A stretch of DNA of 64,000 nt from Winogradskyella marina (GTDB taxonomy: Bacteria > Bacteroidota > Bacteroidia > Flavobacteriales > Flavobacteriaceae), in contig NZ_JADOET010000011.1 in the NCBI RefSeq assembly GCF_015645385.1, forward strand, positions 62,001 through 126,000, read 5' to 3'. The notes under the pieces are model-generated. The model had not been told where the DNA came from, did no database searches, and was given only the letters and a program-made list of their open reading frames with translations. The position numbers and the translations under genes were made by a program. This document shows positions 33,684 through 41,520 of this stretch, in pieces (within the stretch, counting starts at the first letter, position 1; every line of letters begins with the position of its first letter).

Positions 33684-34400
33684 ATGGATGAATTTCAAAT
33701 AGAAACTGCCCAAAATGTAGGGATTAATCAAAATGTTGCTAGTATTGGCGATAGAATGCTAGGTTACCTTATAGATAGTGCCATTATTCTATTGTATTCT
33801 ATAGGTGCTATTCTACTTTTAGCCACGTTAAATTTAGATTTGGGAGATACTTGGGCTATTTATTTGTTGATTTCGTTACCTGCGTTTTTATATTATGTGC
33901 TACTCGAAACATTTATGGATGGTAAAACCGTAGGGAAAGTTATTATGAATACAAGAGTTGTAAAATTGGATGGTTCTAAACCCAGCTTTTCTAATTATTT
34001 TGTGCGTTGGATTTTAAGAATTGTAGATGTGGTTTTAACTTCTGGAGGTGTAGCTGCCTTTACCATTTTACTAAAAGGCAATGGGCAGCGTTTGGGTGAT
34101 ATTGCTGCTGGTACCACAGTAATTAGTGAAAAGCAACAAGTTACAATTCATGATACGCTTATTAAAGATATTGCTACTGATTATGTGCCAACATACAGCC
34201 AAGTGACCATGTTAAATGATAAGGATATGCAAACCGTTAAAAATTTATATGACAATGCAGTAAGAAACGGACATCATAATATTATCCTGAATTTACACGT
34301 TCGGTTATTGAAAATTATGGCCATAGAAACGAGTGAAAAACCAGTAGATTTTGTGGCAACCGTTATAAAGGATTATAATTATTATACGCAAAACATGTAA
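33684..34400 (+). CDS. RDD-family membrane protein
   Basis: A 238-residue protein with the RDD pattern: SIGDRMLGYLIDSAIILLY at about 20-38 and GKTVGKVIMNTRVV, two or three further helices, LRIVDVV and a GQRLGDIAAGTTV close. The C-terminal 80 residues form a soluble tail. RDD proteins are thought to be transporters or partners of SpoIIM-like proteins. It faces the SpoIIM-like gene head to head. Confidence 0.88.
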   Translation: MDEFQIETAQNVGINQNVASIGDRMLGYLIDSAIILLYSIGAILLLATLNLDLGDTWAIYLLISLPAFLYYVLLETFMDGKTVGKVIMNTRVVKLDGSKPSFSNYFVRWILRIVDVVLTSGGVAAFTILLKGNGQRLGDIAAGTTVISEKQQVTIHDTLIKDIATDYVPTYSQVTMLNDKDMQTVKNLYDNAVRNGHHNIILNLHVRLLKIMAIETSEKPVDFVATVIKDYNYYTQNM

Positions 34401-34402
34401 GC

Positions 34403-34515
34403 AGAGAACCACTTTTTCTTTTTCAGAAAAAGTGAGTGAATCGCTTATCCCGAACTCGCTTTGGGATCTCAGAGAACCACTTTTTCATTTTCAGAAAAAT
34501 GAGTGAATTGCTTAT
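34403..34515. repeat. direct repeat pair with internal hairpin
   Basis: AGAGAACCACTTTTTC-(N)-CAGAAAAA-(N)-GAGTGAATYGCTTAT occurs at 34403-34448 and 34471-34515 with small differences. The first copy forms CACTTTTTCT/AGAAAAAGTG, a perfect stem. A CCCGAACTCGCTTTGGG palindrome lies between the copies. Confidence 0.6.
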
Positions 34516-34586
34516 GCTGAGCGCAGTCGAAGTATCTGATTTATATTTAGTGTAATAATTATTAGCTCTGAGCGCAGTCGAAGGAC
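34515..34586. repeat. two copies of the CTGAGCGCAGTCGAAG repeat
   Basis: TGCTGAGCGCAGTCGAAGTA (34515-34534) and CTCTGAGCGCAGTCGAAGGA (34566-34585) share a 16-base core. A variant in reverse orientation is at 22343-22366. Confidence 0.6.
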
Positions 34587-34726
34587 TTATGATAAACGTT
34601 ACTAAGAGCCAATTTATCGTTCGAATGCAGTAAACAACGTTTCCCGAAGTATTTGAAAGAACCATTTTTCATTTTAAATTAGATGCCTACCTTCGCACAT
34701 TACAATAATGTAAATATAATCACTCT

Positions 34727-35347
34727 ATGTTTTTTCAATTTATAGATATTTTAGGAACCATTGCTTTTGCCATTTCAGGTGCATTGATGGCTATGGGTAA
34801 ACGTATGGATCCGTTTGGAGTTCTTATTATTGCTTTTGTAACTGCAGTTGGAGGCGGTACACTGCGTGATGTTATGATTGGGATTGAGCCTGTGTCTTGG
34901 ATGAAAAATATGACATTCGTTTATGTTATTATTGGTTCTGCCGTGTTTGCTGTTGTATTCAAAAAACAAATTAACTACCTGAGAAAATCATTGTTTTTAT
35001 TCGATACTATTGGAATTGCACTTTATACGGTTGTAGGTGTAGAAACCGGACTTGTAGCAGGTTTACACCCAGTAATTTGTATAGCTATGGGAACAATGAC
35101 GGCTTGTTTCGGTGGTGTGTTAAGAGATATATTGTGTAATGATATTCCTGTGATTTTCAGAGAAGAAATTTATGCTACAGCGTGTATTTTAGGAGGTTTT
35201 ACATATTTTTTACTCTTACAGTTTTTTGCGGATAGACATATCTTGTTCGTTATAGTGGCTTTGGTTGTTATTACTGTAAGATTAGTTGCTGTTAGATTTA
35301 AAGTGAGTTTACCTAGTTTGTATAAAAGCGAAGACAACAAGCAGTAA
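34727..35347 (+). CDS. TRIC-family (UPF0126) trimeric cation channel protein
   Basis: A 206-residue, seven-helix membrane protein with the internal duplication of the family. The two motifs are AVGGGTLRDVMIG (about 40-52) and CFGGVLRDILCNDIPVIF (about 126-143). Bacterial TRIC proteins form potassium-permeable trimers. It is monocistronic after the repeat-rich gap. Confidence 0.92.
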   Translation: MFFQFIDILGTIAFAISGALMAMGKRMDPFGVLIIAFVTAVGGGTLRDVMIGIEPVSWMKNMTFVYVIIGSAVFAVVFKKQINYLRKSLFLFDTIGIALYTVVGVETGLVAGLHPVICIAMGTMTACFGGVLRDILCNDIPVIFREEIYATACILGGFTYFLLLQFFADRHILFVIVALVVITVRLVAVRFKVSLPSLYKSEDNKQ

Positions 35348-35528
35348 TTGTTATTGATTGTTAAAGTTTGATTTATCTTTTTTAGTCTTGCTCCAGGCGA
35401 TAACCTTAACACCTTATGAATATTGAATTTTCTGTTGTTAGTTCCCAAGGTCTGTGCGCTAAGTCTTGGATTTTCATTTTTTGAAATGGCTACTTAGTTG
35501 TTTTTGTGGTATTTTTTAGAGAAGCACT

Positions 35529-36212
35529 TTATTGCTTATCGTTTTTAAACACCATTAGCTTTATGGCTTTGTCAGAATCTTCTAAGACCATAATGTTATA
35601 ATGCTTCCATTCTATAGTTAGACCCTTATCTTCGGCTTTATTTAGCGAGTTAAATGATACCATTTTCTGTGCTTCGCCTTCTGATAGTAATATATGATAT
35701 GAGTTAAAGACATCGGTTTGGTTGCCATCTATATCTTCAGACCATTCGCTTATATAATCCTTAAATAGAATTTCAAGCTTACCAATTATAGCAGTTTGCC
35801 CCAAATCTATAAACATTGGTTTTTCAAAGTCTAGTTTATTAACGACTAAGGCAATTAGGTCTTTATCAATTTTTAAATCGAAAGAATAGTTTTGATATGC
35901 TTTTGGATAGTTTATTTTTTTACGATTGTTAAATGCGTCATAACACCATAGGAAAGTAGCATATTCTGTATGGTTTTCAAATACGTTTAATTCTAGTTGA
36001 ATTTCTGGAGAGCTGTTATTTATTACTGTTGATTGAATGAATAGATTTGAAGGTTCGATAATTATATTTTCAAATTGAATACTAGGATTTTTTCCTGTTT
36101 TTAAAGGTATTGTAATAGAATCGTTTGTCATGTTGTTTTTAGATTGTGCATATCCTGTGTATGACATACATACAAGTAATAAAATCAATATGTTAAATGT
36201 GAGAACCTTCAT
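35529..36212 (-). CDS. exported protein of unknown function
   Basis: The internal ATG at 36212 gives a 227-residue protein with a signal peptide (MKVLTFNILILLLVCMSYTGYAQ). The longer frame starts 12 residues earlier and would overlap the upstream gene. The mature part is beta-rich with no motif I recognise (PIMFIDLGQ-like strand patterns and a GQTAIIGKLEILFKDY segment). It follows the membrane protein at 36232 by 19 bases, so the two are probably co-transcribed. Confidence 0.65.
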   Translation of the reverse strand: MKVLTFNILILLLVCMSYTGYAQSKNNMTNDSITIPLKTGKNPSIQFENIIIEPSNLFIQSTVINNSSPEIQLELNVFENHTEYATFLWCYDAFNNRKKINYPKAYQNYSFDLKIDKDLIALVVNKLDFEKPMFIDLGQTAIIGKLEILFKDYISEWSEDIDGNQTDVFNSYHILLSEGEAQKMVSFNSLNKAEDKGLTIEWKHYNIMVLEDSDKAIKLMVFKNDKQ

Positions 36213-36231
36213 AGTTAGGTGTAGTTTATCA

Positions 36232-36603
36232 TTAATAAAGGCTATCAAATTTGAATGCTACCATGTAATAAAATAGGCCTATTGTCGCCAATAAATGAAG
36301 TCCGAAACCAATGAAATTTACGACTTTGACGTAGGTTTTATTAAAAACATCAAAAATAGCGAAAAAGGCAAATAGTAAAATACAAGACTCAAAACCGATG
36401 ACAATTAATTCTATTAATTCAAAGTGATGCGCTTTTATATTTGGAATAGTGATAGTCCCAAAACCCAATATACCAATTACTATGGCCATATTTAAGTAAG
36501 GAATTATTAATGCTGATTTCTTTTTTTTGTATGTGACGATAATGGCTGCTATATGGCAAATTATGATGATAATTAATACTGTAATGATATGCGTATCATT
36601 CAT
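36232..36603 (-). CDS. four-helix membrane protein, unknown function
   Basis: A 123-residue product from the ATG at 36603 (a TTG two codons upstream is also in frame). Four membrane helices span most of the sequence (about 6-22, 32-52, 66-84 and 94-118). No family recognised. It pairs with the exported protein at 35529-36212 in a short operon. Confidence 0.6.
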   Translation of the reverse strand: MNDTHIITVLIIIIICHIAAIIVTYKKKKSALIIPYLNMAIVIGILGFGTITIPNIKAHHFELIELIVIGFESCILLFAFFAIFDVFNKTYVKVVNFIGFGLHLLATIGLFYYMVAFKFDSLY

Positions 36604-36742
36604 AAACAACTGTTAAATAGGTGTTAGTTATGGGGTAAATTAGCGATTATTTTTGGTTTAGCACCAATGTTAGCAATTCTGAGTGGTTTTAAACGTTATG
36701 GAATTTGACATAATTACAGTAATCCTTTGTTGTATACATGCT

Positions 36743-37663
36743 TTAGTTCAAAATGTAGCCTAGTGAAAATATGGAAATAAATAGCCACAGCGTAATTGCC
36801 AAAACTATAGGTTTCATTCCTGTATGTTTTAAGTCTTTTATTGAAATTGTAGAGCCTACAAGAAACAACGTTATGATTAACAATCTTTTGGACATTGAAA
36901 CGATAAAATGAGTAGTTGGATCAGGTAAAATATGGTAACTATTTATTATGATTGCTACAATAAATAAAATAATAAAGTAAGGGATTTTTATTTTTTCGTC
37001 TTTTGTTTTGAAAAGAAACATTGAAAAAATTGATAACGGAATAATCCACAATGTTCTAGAAAGTTTTACTGTTGTGGCTATTCTTAAGGCCTCTTCTCCG
37101 TAACCTAAAGTAGCACCAACTACTGAACTTGTATCGTGTATCGCAATAGCACACCACAAACCAAATTGTTCTTGGGATAGATTTAAAAAATGTCCAACTG
37201 CAGGAAACACAAACAAGGCGATAGAATTTAAGAGAAATACAATTCCTAGAGCAATACTTATTGTTTTGCTTTTAGCTTTGATAACCGGTGAAATTGCAGC
37301 TATTGCACTTCCTCCACAAATTGCCGTTCCTGAAGTAATAAGATGTCCTAGCTTTAAATCTAATTTTAAAAGCCTTGAGAGTAACAAGCCTAAGGATAAG
37401 GTTAAAATTATTGAATAGATGGTTAAATTTAATCCTGCTTTTCCTGTTTCTAATGTTTCTTTAATAAACATTCCAAAACCTAGTCCCACGACCGAAATTT
37501 TTAATAAATAATGAATGGCTTTATGGTTGTATGCCTTAAAAGGAGTGTTAAATAGAGTCGTATATATAAAACCAACGATTAAAGCTGTCGGGCTGTTTAT
37601 AAGTCCTAAAAGGGCAATTATAATTATACCGAAGTAAACTGTTTTCGAAAAACTATCTTTCAT
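36743..37663 (-). CDS. YeiH-family (PF03601) putative sulfate/anion export permease
   Basis: A 306-residue protein of about 9-10 membrane helices. I use the ATG at 37663 (MKDSFSKTVYFG) because the promoter at 37685-37717 lies upstream of it and downstream of the longest possible start. The family marks are PLKAYNHKAI-type TPFKAYN, TSGTAICGGSAIAAISPVIKAK and HDTSSVVGATLGYG. YeiH proteins are linked to sulfite/sulfate export and to LysR regulators of the YeiE type. The LysR gene directly upstream fits that pairing. Confidence 0.88.
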   Translation of the reverse strand: MKDSFSKTVYFGIIIIALLGLINSPTALIVGFIYTTLFNTPFKAYNHKAIHYLLKISVVGLGFGMFIKETLETGKAGLNLTIYSIILTLSLGLLLSRLLKLDLKLGHLITSGTAICGGSAIAAISPVIKAKSKTISIALGIVFLLNSIALFVFPAVGHFLNLSQEQFGLWCAIAIHDTSSVVGATLGYGEEALRIATTVKLSRTLWIIPLSIFSMFLFKTKDEKIKIPYFIILFIVAIIINSYHILPDPTTHFIVSMSKRLLIITLFLVGSTISIKDLKHTGMKPIVLAITLWLFISIFSLGYILN

Positions 37664-37684
37664 ATCATTTGTTATTATTTGATA

Positions 37685-37717
37685 CAAAAGTAATTTGCTT
37701 AGATAACCTTTAAGCAA
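37685..37717 (-). promoter_or_regulatory. promoter of the YeiH-type gene
   Basis: On the minus strand TTG (37717-37715), 22 bases, then TACTTTTG (37692-37685), an exact TAnnTTTG match within normal spacing. It places transcription start just before 37679 and supports the ATG at 37663. It overlaps the inverted repeat at 37693-37719. Confidence 0.65.
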
Positions 37718-37719
37718 AT
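37693..37719. promoter_or_regulatory. candidate LysR operator (9-bp inverted repeat)
   Basis: ATTTGCTTA (37693-37701) and TAAGCAAAT (37711-37719) are exact complements 9 bases apart. The repeat fills the spacer and -33 region of the YeiH-type promoter. A second overlapping inverted repeat, ATAACCTTTA (37703-37712) and TAAAGGTTAT (37741-37750), extends into the end of the LysR gene. Binding by the LysR protein is inferred from position. Confidence 0.5.
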
Positions 37720-37739
37720 CAATTAGCTGTGTAGGATAA

Positions 37740-38624
37740 CTAAAGGTTATAGCTGTGGCGGACAAATTTTTTGAAATATTCAAACGTATTGGAGAGATAC
37801 CCTGTTCTAGTAACGAAATAAAACCATCTTGAAATGCTTAAATCCTTAATGTCAATTATTTTAAGTTTGTTATTCATTAAATCATCAGAAATAGAATGGA
37901 CTGAAAGAAGTGCGTAATGGTCAGAATTGTATAGGTAATTTTTAATGGCTTCAGTACTATTAAAAAATACAACGGAATTAAGCTTTGTTATTTTATGATT
38001 CAATAAAAAGGTATCAATTATTGCTTTTGTTCCAGAACCTTTTTCACGTTCTACCATTGGAATTTCTTGTAAGGTTTGTAAATCAATTTGTCCTGTATGA
38101 AAAGTGTTGTTTTTAATATTTGTCACGAGAACAATTTCATCCTTAATGAACTTTTCAAAATGTAATATGGGGTTGGCAGAACTTCCTTCTGTAATTCCGA
38201 AATTTATGTCTTCATTTAAAATTAAGTTTTCAATATTTTCAGAATTATCACTGATTACATTAAATTTTGTTTCAGGGAATTGCACTCTAAATTTGGCAAT
38301 TATTTTAGGTATAATATAGTTAGACAAGGTAGTACTTACACCAAAGTCTATAAAATCTGGAAAATCTTCTTTTTTATGAAGAAATTTCTCGTCCATTTCG
38401 GTATAAATAGCCAATATTTTATTCGTGTAGATTAGAAATGATTTTCCCTCTGTGGTCAGTTCTATCGCGTTTCTTTTTCTTATAAATAACGTGGTCTTAT
38501 AGTCTTGCTCTAAATTTTTAATTGCTTTCGAAATCGCAGGTTGTGAAATATATAATTGTTCAGCAGCTTTTGTAAAACTTAAATGTTTGGCAACAATTTT
38601 AAAAATATGTAATTTGGTTTTCAT
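37740..38624 (-). CDS. LysR-family transcriptional regulator (YeiE-like)
   Basis: A 294-residue product from the ATG at 38624 (a GTG four codons upstream is also in frame). The helix-turn-helix is LSFTKAAEQLYISQPAISKAIKNLE and the effector domain follows, with VEREKGSGTKAIIDTFL near residue 195 matching the anion-sensing LysR branch. It lies directly upstream of the YeiH-type permease on the same strand and probably controls it. Its stop codon lies in the region of the operator. Confidence 0.9.
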   Translation of the reverse strand: MKTKLHIFKIVAKHLSFTKAAEQLYISQPAISKAIKNLEQDYKTTLFIRKRNAIELTTEGKSFLIYTNKILAIYTEMDEKFLHKKEDFPDFIDFGVSTTLSNYIIPKIIAKFRVQFPETKFNVISDNSENIENLILNEDINFGITEGSSANPILHFEKFIKDEIVLVTNIKNNTFHTGQIDLQTLQEIPMVEREKGSGTKAIIDTFLLNHKITKLNSVVFFNSTEAIKNYLYNSDHYALLSVHSISDDLMNNKLKIIDIKDLSISRWFYFVTRTGYLSNTFEYFKKFVRHSYNL

Positions 38625-38771
38625 TAGTTTGTGCACATGTTTGTGTATGATTAGTTGCGTAGTTAAGCGAGTAAGTTAGCAAATAAAAACCGAATAGAAA
38701 ATACGCGTGTATTTTTGTAAGTAGGCTAGAAATAAGCAATTAATTATCCACGGTGTAGGAGTATTACTATG

Positions 38772-39095
38772 TTATTCAACCCGATTTTTATCATTCATTT
38801 TAGTCGGATTTTGTCGTGTGTCAAAGACATCAATAATTATAATTTCGTTATCTGCAATTCTGTAAATAAGTTTATAATGTCCACTTATTAAGTATCTATT
38901 ATTTTTATTTAGAATTGTCAAATTAGGTTCTACAGGACCAGAATTCGGATTTTTTTATTAATTGTTTCGAGGATTCAAGTATTTGTTTTCTGATTTTATG
39001 AGCAAGTTTTTAATTACTACAATAGAATAATAATCAAAAATATCTTTTAAATTTCTAATAGCAAAATCAGTCTAAACTATTTTAATTGTTGCCAA
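38772..39095 (-). pseudogene. decayed RelE/ParE-family toxin
   Basis: Conceptual translation in three frames gives a recognisable RelE/ParE toxin: KIV-stop-TDFAIRNLKDIFDYYS, then KLAHKIRKQILESSKQLI, then SGPVEPNLTILN, RYLISGHYKLIYRI and IIIIDVFDTRQNP. A TAG at 39074-39072 replaces the expected Trp codon. One frameshift lies near 39020 and another at the T-run 38950-38956. It begins at a TTG (39095) overlapping the end of the antitoxin remnant, as in active modules. The gene is inactive as read. Confidence 0.75.
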
Positions 39096-39325
39096 TTTGC
39101 TGATATTCTCTCTAAATCTTCTTGATTTTTTACATTTCTATTTTTAAAATCCAATTCAGATTTTTCAATTCGATTAACTAATTCTTCGACAGTAAATGGT
39201 TTTAAATCAGGCTTATGTTCAATCTCTCTTTTTAGGATATAATTTTCCAATTTGTCAAATAATATCTCGTCCTTAATTTGGGCTAGATAAGTTATTAAAT
39301 TGAGTTTTCGAGTTTGTAAATCTAT
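39077..39325 (-). pseudogene. antitoxin remnant that has lost its ATG start
   Basis: About 82 residues from DLQTRKLNLITYLAQIKDE to ISANWQQLK, an antitoxin of the small helical type that accompanies RelE/ParE toxins in Bacteroidota. At the expected start the codon is ATA (39325-39323) instead of ATG. Only TTG codons are in frame upstream (as far as 39415), so translation is doubtful. The C-terminal half is otherwise intact. It overlaps the toxin remnant. Confidence 0.6.
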
Positions 39326-39442
39326 AATTTGCGTATATAATAAAAAAAATAATTTTTTTACTAAATGATTATTTGAAAAACTATTCTCTTGTATTACTAC
39401 CAACTTGTTATACAATCAAAAAATCAACCTTAAAAACCTGTT

Positions 39443-39464
39443 AAAGTCAACATCAGTTGACTTT
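39443..39464 (-). terminator. hairpin terminator after the DUF4268 gene
   Basis: AAAGTCAAC (39443-39451) and GTTGACTTT (39456-39464) form a 9-bp stem with a 4-base loop. The T-run is short on the minus strand and longer on the plus strand. Confidence 0.5.
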
Positions 39465-39476
39465 TTGTTTTGGATT

Positions 39477-39905
39477 TTAAACCTTAATCATATCTCTATA
39501 TTCCTGAAAAAAGGCTTCAAACAAACTCATATTTTCATTAAAGAATTCCATTACATCTCTCCACGTATTCTTGTTATGTATAGATACTTTTTGTTTTAAT
39601 GGTAAGTAGATTCGAGAAATTTCCTTACCGTTTTCTAGATAATACTCTTCATTATATATAACGTCTGGTAGGTAATCATTTTTTAGAATGCCTTTTAAAG
39701 CTACAAGTTTTTCCCAACAATTAATGCGGTTTTCTAAGTCATCTTCAAGATCTAAAGCAATTAATGCCGATTTAGTATCGAAATGAAATTTAAAAGAAAA
39801 GCCTTTAATTTTGGTATCATATAACAACCATTTTCGTGGAAATGACTTTCCGAAACTGGTCCAGAACTCTTCTCTTAATTGTCTACTTTCTTCTCTTGAA
39901 AACAT
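39477..39905 (-). CDS. DUF4268-family protein
   Basis: A 142-residue cytosolic protein starting FSREESRQLREEFWTSFGKSFPRKWLLYDTKIKGFSFKF, the DUF4268 opening. It has many aromatic and charged residues and no membrane segment. The family is found near restriction or mobile loci in other bacteria but its function is unknown. It starts 1 base after the ZIP gene stop, so the two are co-transcribed. Confidence 0.85.
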   Translation of the reverse strand: MFSREESRQLREEFWTSFGKSFPRKWLLYDTKIKGFSFKFHFDTKSALIALDLEDDLENRINCWEKLVALKGILKNDYLPDVIYNEEYYLENGKEISRIYLPLKQKVSIHNKNTWRDVMEFFNENMSLFEAFFQEYRDMIKV

Positions 39906-39906
39906 A

Positions 39907-40581
39907 TTAAATCATATAAGCAATTGCAATACCTAACACGATAGCCACCAACTTAGATAAATTAAATTTATGACCTTCACCAGTTTCAAATAAAATGGTT
40001 GTAGAAATGTGTAAAAAGATACCAATAACGACGGCATTAATAACATCTACATAGGTTGCCATAAAAGTTGAGTGGTTAGAAATAAAAGTCCCCAAAGGCG
40101 TCATTGCCGCAAAAATGATTAGAAAACTTATAATCTGTTTCTTGTTGTAGTTAGATTTTAATAAAAAAGTAGCAACTAATATTGCAATAGGTATTTTGTG
40201 AATTAAAACACCATAAACCATATCGTTATGTTGGTGTATGGGAAAACCTTCTAAAAAACTATGAATACACAAGCTGATGAAGAGCAACCAAGGAAAATCA
40301 TTATCGTTCTTATGGATATGTACGTGGCCATGCTCAGCACCTTTAGAAAAAAATTCTAAAATAACTTGAAGTAAAATACCACACATTATATACAAGCCGG
40401 TTTGCTTTGCATCAATATGGTGATACACTTCTGGTAATAAATCAAAAAGTGTAAGTGCAAGTAAAAAGGCACCACTAAAAGATAGTAGCAACTTAGTATA
40501 ATTGGACTTTTGTGTTTTAGTGAGTATAGCAATAACAACACCAATAACAACGGCAAGTAATGGTAATAAATAGCTGTTCAT
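39907..40581 (-). CDS. ZIP-family metal transporter
   Basis: A 224-residue, eight-helix protein. Metal-binding residues in helices 4 and 5 are visible: H107 and E111 in HSFLEGFP, and H128 in LIHKIPIA. A His-rich loop (EHGHVHIHKND, about 83-93) precedes helix 4. ZIP proteins import Zn(II) or related metals into the cytoplasm. It is downstream of a methyltransferase (5 bases) and upstream of DUF4268. Confidence 0.92.
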   Translation of the reverse strand: MNSYLLPLLAVVIGVVIAILTKTQKSNYTKLLLSFSGAFLLALTLFDLLPEVYHHIDAKQTGLYIMCGILLQVILEFFSKGAEHGHVHIHKNDNDFPWLLFISLCIHSFLEGFPIHQHNDMVYGVLIHKIPIAILVATFLLKSNYNKKQIISFLIIFAAMTPLGTFISNHSTFMATYVDVINAVVIGIFLHISTTILFETGEGHKFNLSKLVAIVLGIAIAYMI

Positions 40582-40586
40582 TCAGT

Positions 40587-41318
40587 TTACTTAAAAATCA
40601 TAATCATACGTTCCGATGTTTTAGCGTGATACTTATGGAGTTTATAATCTCCAAAAACATCTAACAAATGTACTCCGGCTTTTTCAAAAAGTGTTTCAAA
40701 ATCTTTTAGTGTAAATGCTTTTACACGTTCTTGAAATTCAAAATGTTCTCCGTCGGCTTCAAAACTAATATCTTTTACGATGTATCCTTCTTTGACAGAT
40801 CGTTTTTGATGAAAATCAATGCCGTCAACCGTTTTTACATCTTCGGCAATTAAATTATCTATAATGTAATTGGTATTCATAAAATCGATAACACCAAATC
40901 CAAAGTCATTTAATTCTGCCTGAATAGACTTTATAGTTTCAAGATTGCATTTATCATCTTCAAAATAGCCAAAACTTGTAAAAAGATTAAAAACAGCATC
41001 AAACGTATCAGGATAAGGTTTGCTCATATCATGGACATCAAATCGTAGCGATTCATTTTCAAACTGCTTAGCGTGTGCAATGCTTTGTTCAGATAAATCA
41101 GCTCCAGTAACATTGTAACCTAAAGAGTTTAAGTACACGGAATGTCTCCCTTTACCACATGCTAAATCTAGAATTTTGCCATGCTCTGGGATATTAAGAT
41201 AGTTGGTTAGATTATCCATAAAGTTTTGCGCTTCAGTATAATCTCTATCTTTATATAAAATATGGTAGTACGGAGTGTCAAACCACGAAGCATACCATTG
41301 TTTAGTTGATTTAGTCAT
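40587..41318 (-). CDS. class I SAM-dependent methyltransferase
   Basis: A 243-residue enzyme with the SAM-binding motif ILDLACGKGRHSVYL (about 44-58), an acidic loop (GADLSEQS) and the AVFNLFTSFGYF motif. The substrate is not visible; close relatives are often annotated only as methyltransferases. It begins an operon with the ZIP and DUF4268 genes. Confidence 0.88.
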   Translation of the reverse strand: MTKSTKQWYASWFDTPYYHILYKDRDYTEAQNFMDNLTNYLNIPEHGKILDLACGKGRHSVYLNSLGYNVTGADLSEQSIAHAKQFENESLRFDVHDMSKPYPDTFDAVFNLFTSFGYFEDDKCNLETIKSIQAELNDFGFGVIDFMNTNYIIDNLIAEDVKTVDGIDFHQKRSVKEGYIVKDISFEADGEHFEFQERVKAFTLKDFETLFEKAGVHLLDVFGDYKLHKYHAKTSERMIMIFK

Positions 41319-41492
41319 AATTATCTCCTATTAAAAAAGGAGTCTTTTTAATTAAAATAATTAGTGGCCATCATAAGTGCTAAGGGAAAGTTACTCTTAA
41401 TTATCAATAAAAGCGTACTGTAAGTTTTATCCAAAGTTTCGAGATGATGACTCCTAAGTTGGTTTTTAGGATTACATGCTACAAAAATACTG

Positions 41493-41500
41493 TATTTTTG
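41493..41500 (+). promoter_or_regulatory. -7 box before the THUMP methyltransferase
   Basis: TATTTTTG is an exact TAnnTTTG match 20 bases before the start codon, with no well-spaced TTG. A Shine-Dalgarno-like GAAGGAAG lies just before the ATG, unusual for this phylum. Confidence 0.4.
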
Positions 41501-41520
41501 CAATCTATTAGAAGGAAGAT

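Larger units (their letters stand above)
34401..34726. other. 326-base gap filled with short intergenic repeats
   Basis: No gene. It contains two direct copies of a hairpin-bearing repeat (34403-34448 and 34471-34515), an imperfect palindrome ATCCC-GAACTCGCTT-TGGGAT between them (34447-34467) and two CTGAGCGCAGTCGAAG units. TACCTTCG at 34688-34695 is a 7-of-8 match to TAnnTTTG for the TRIC gene. Confidence 0.6.

Noticed and set aside
34423..34665. 80-residue minus-strand open frame between the RDD and TRIC genes
   Set aside because: It lies entirely in the short intergenic repeats and has no domain or signal.
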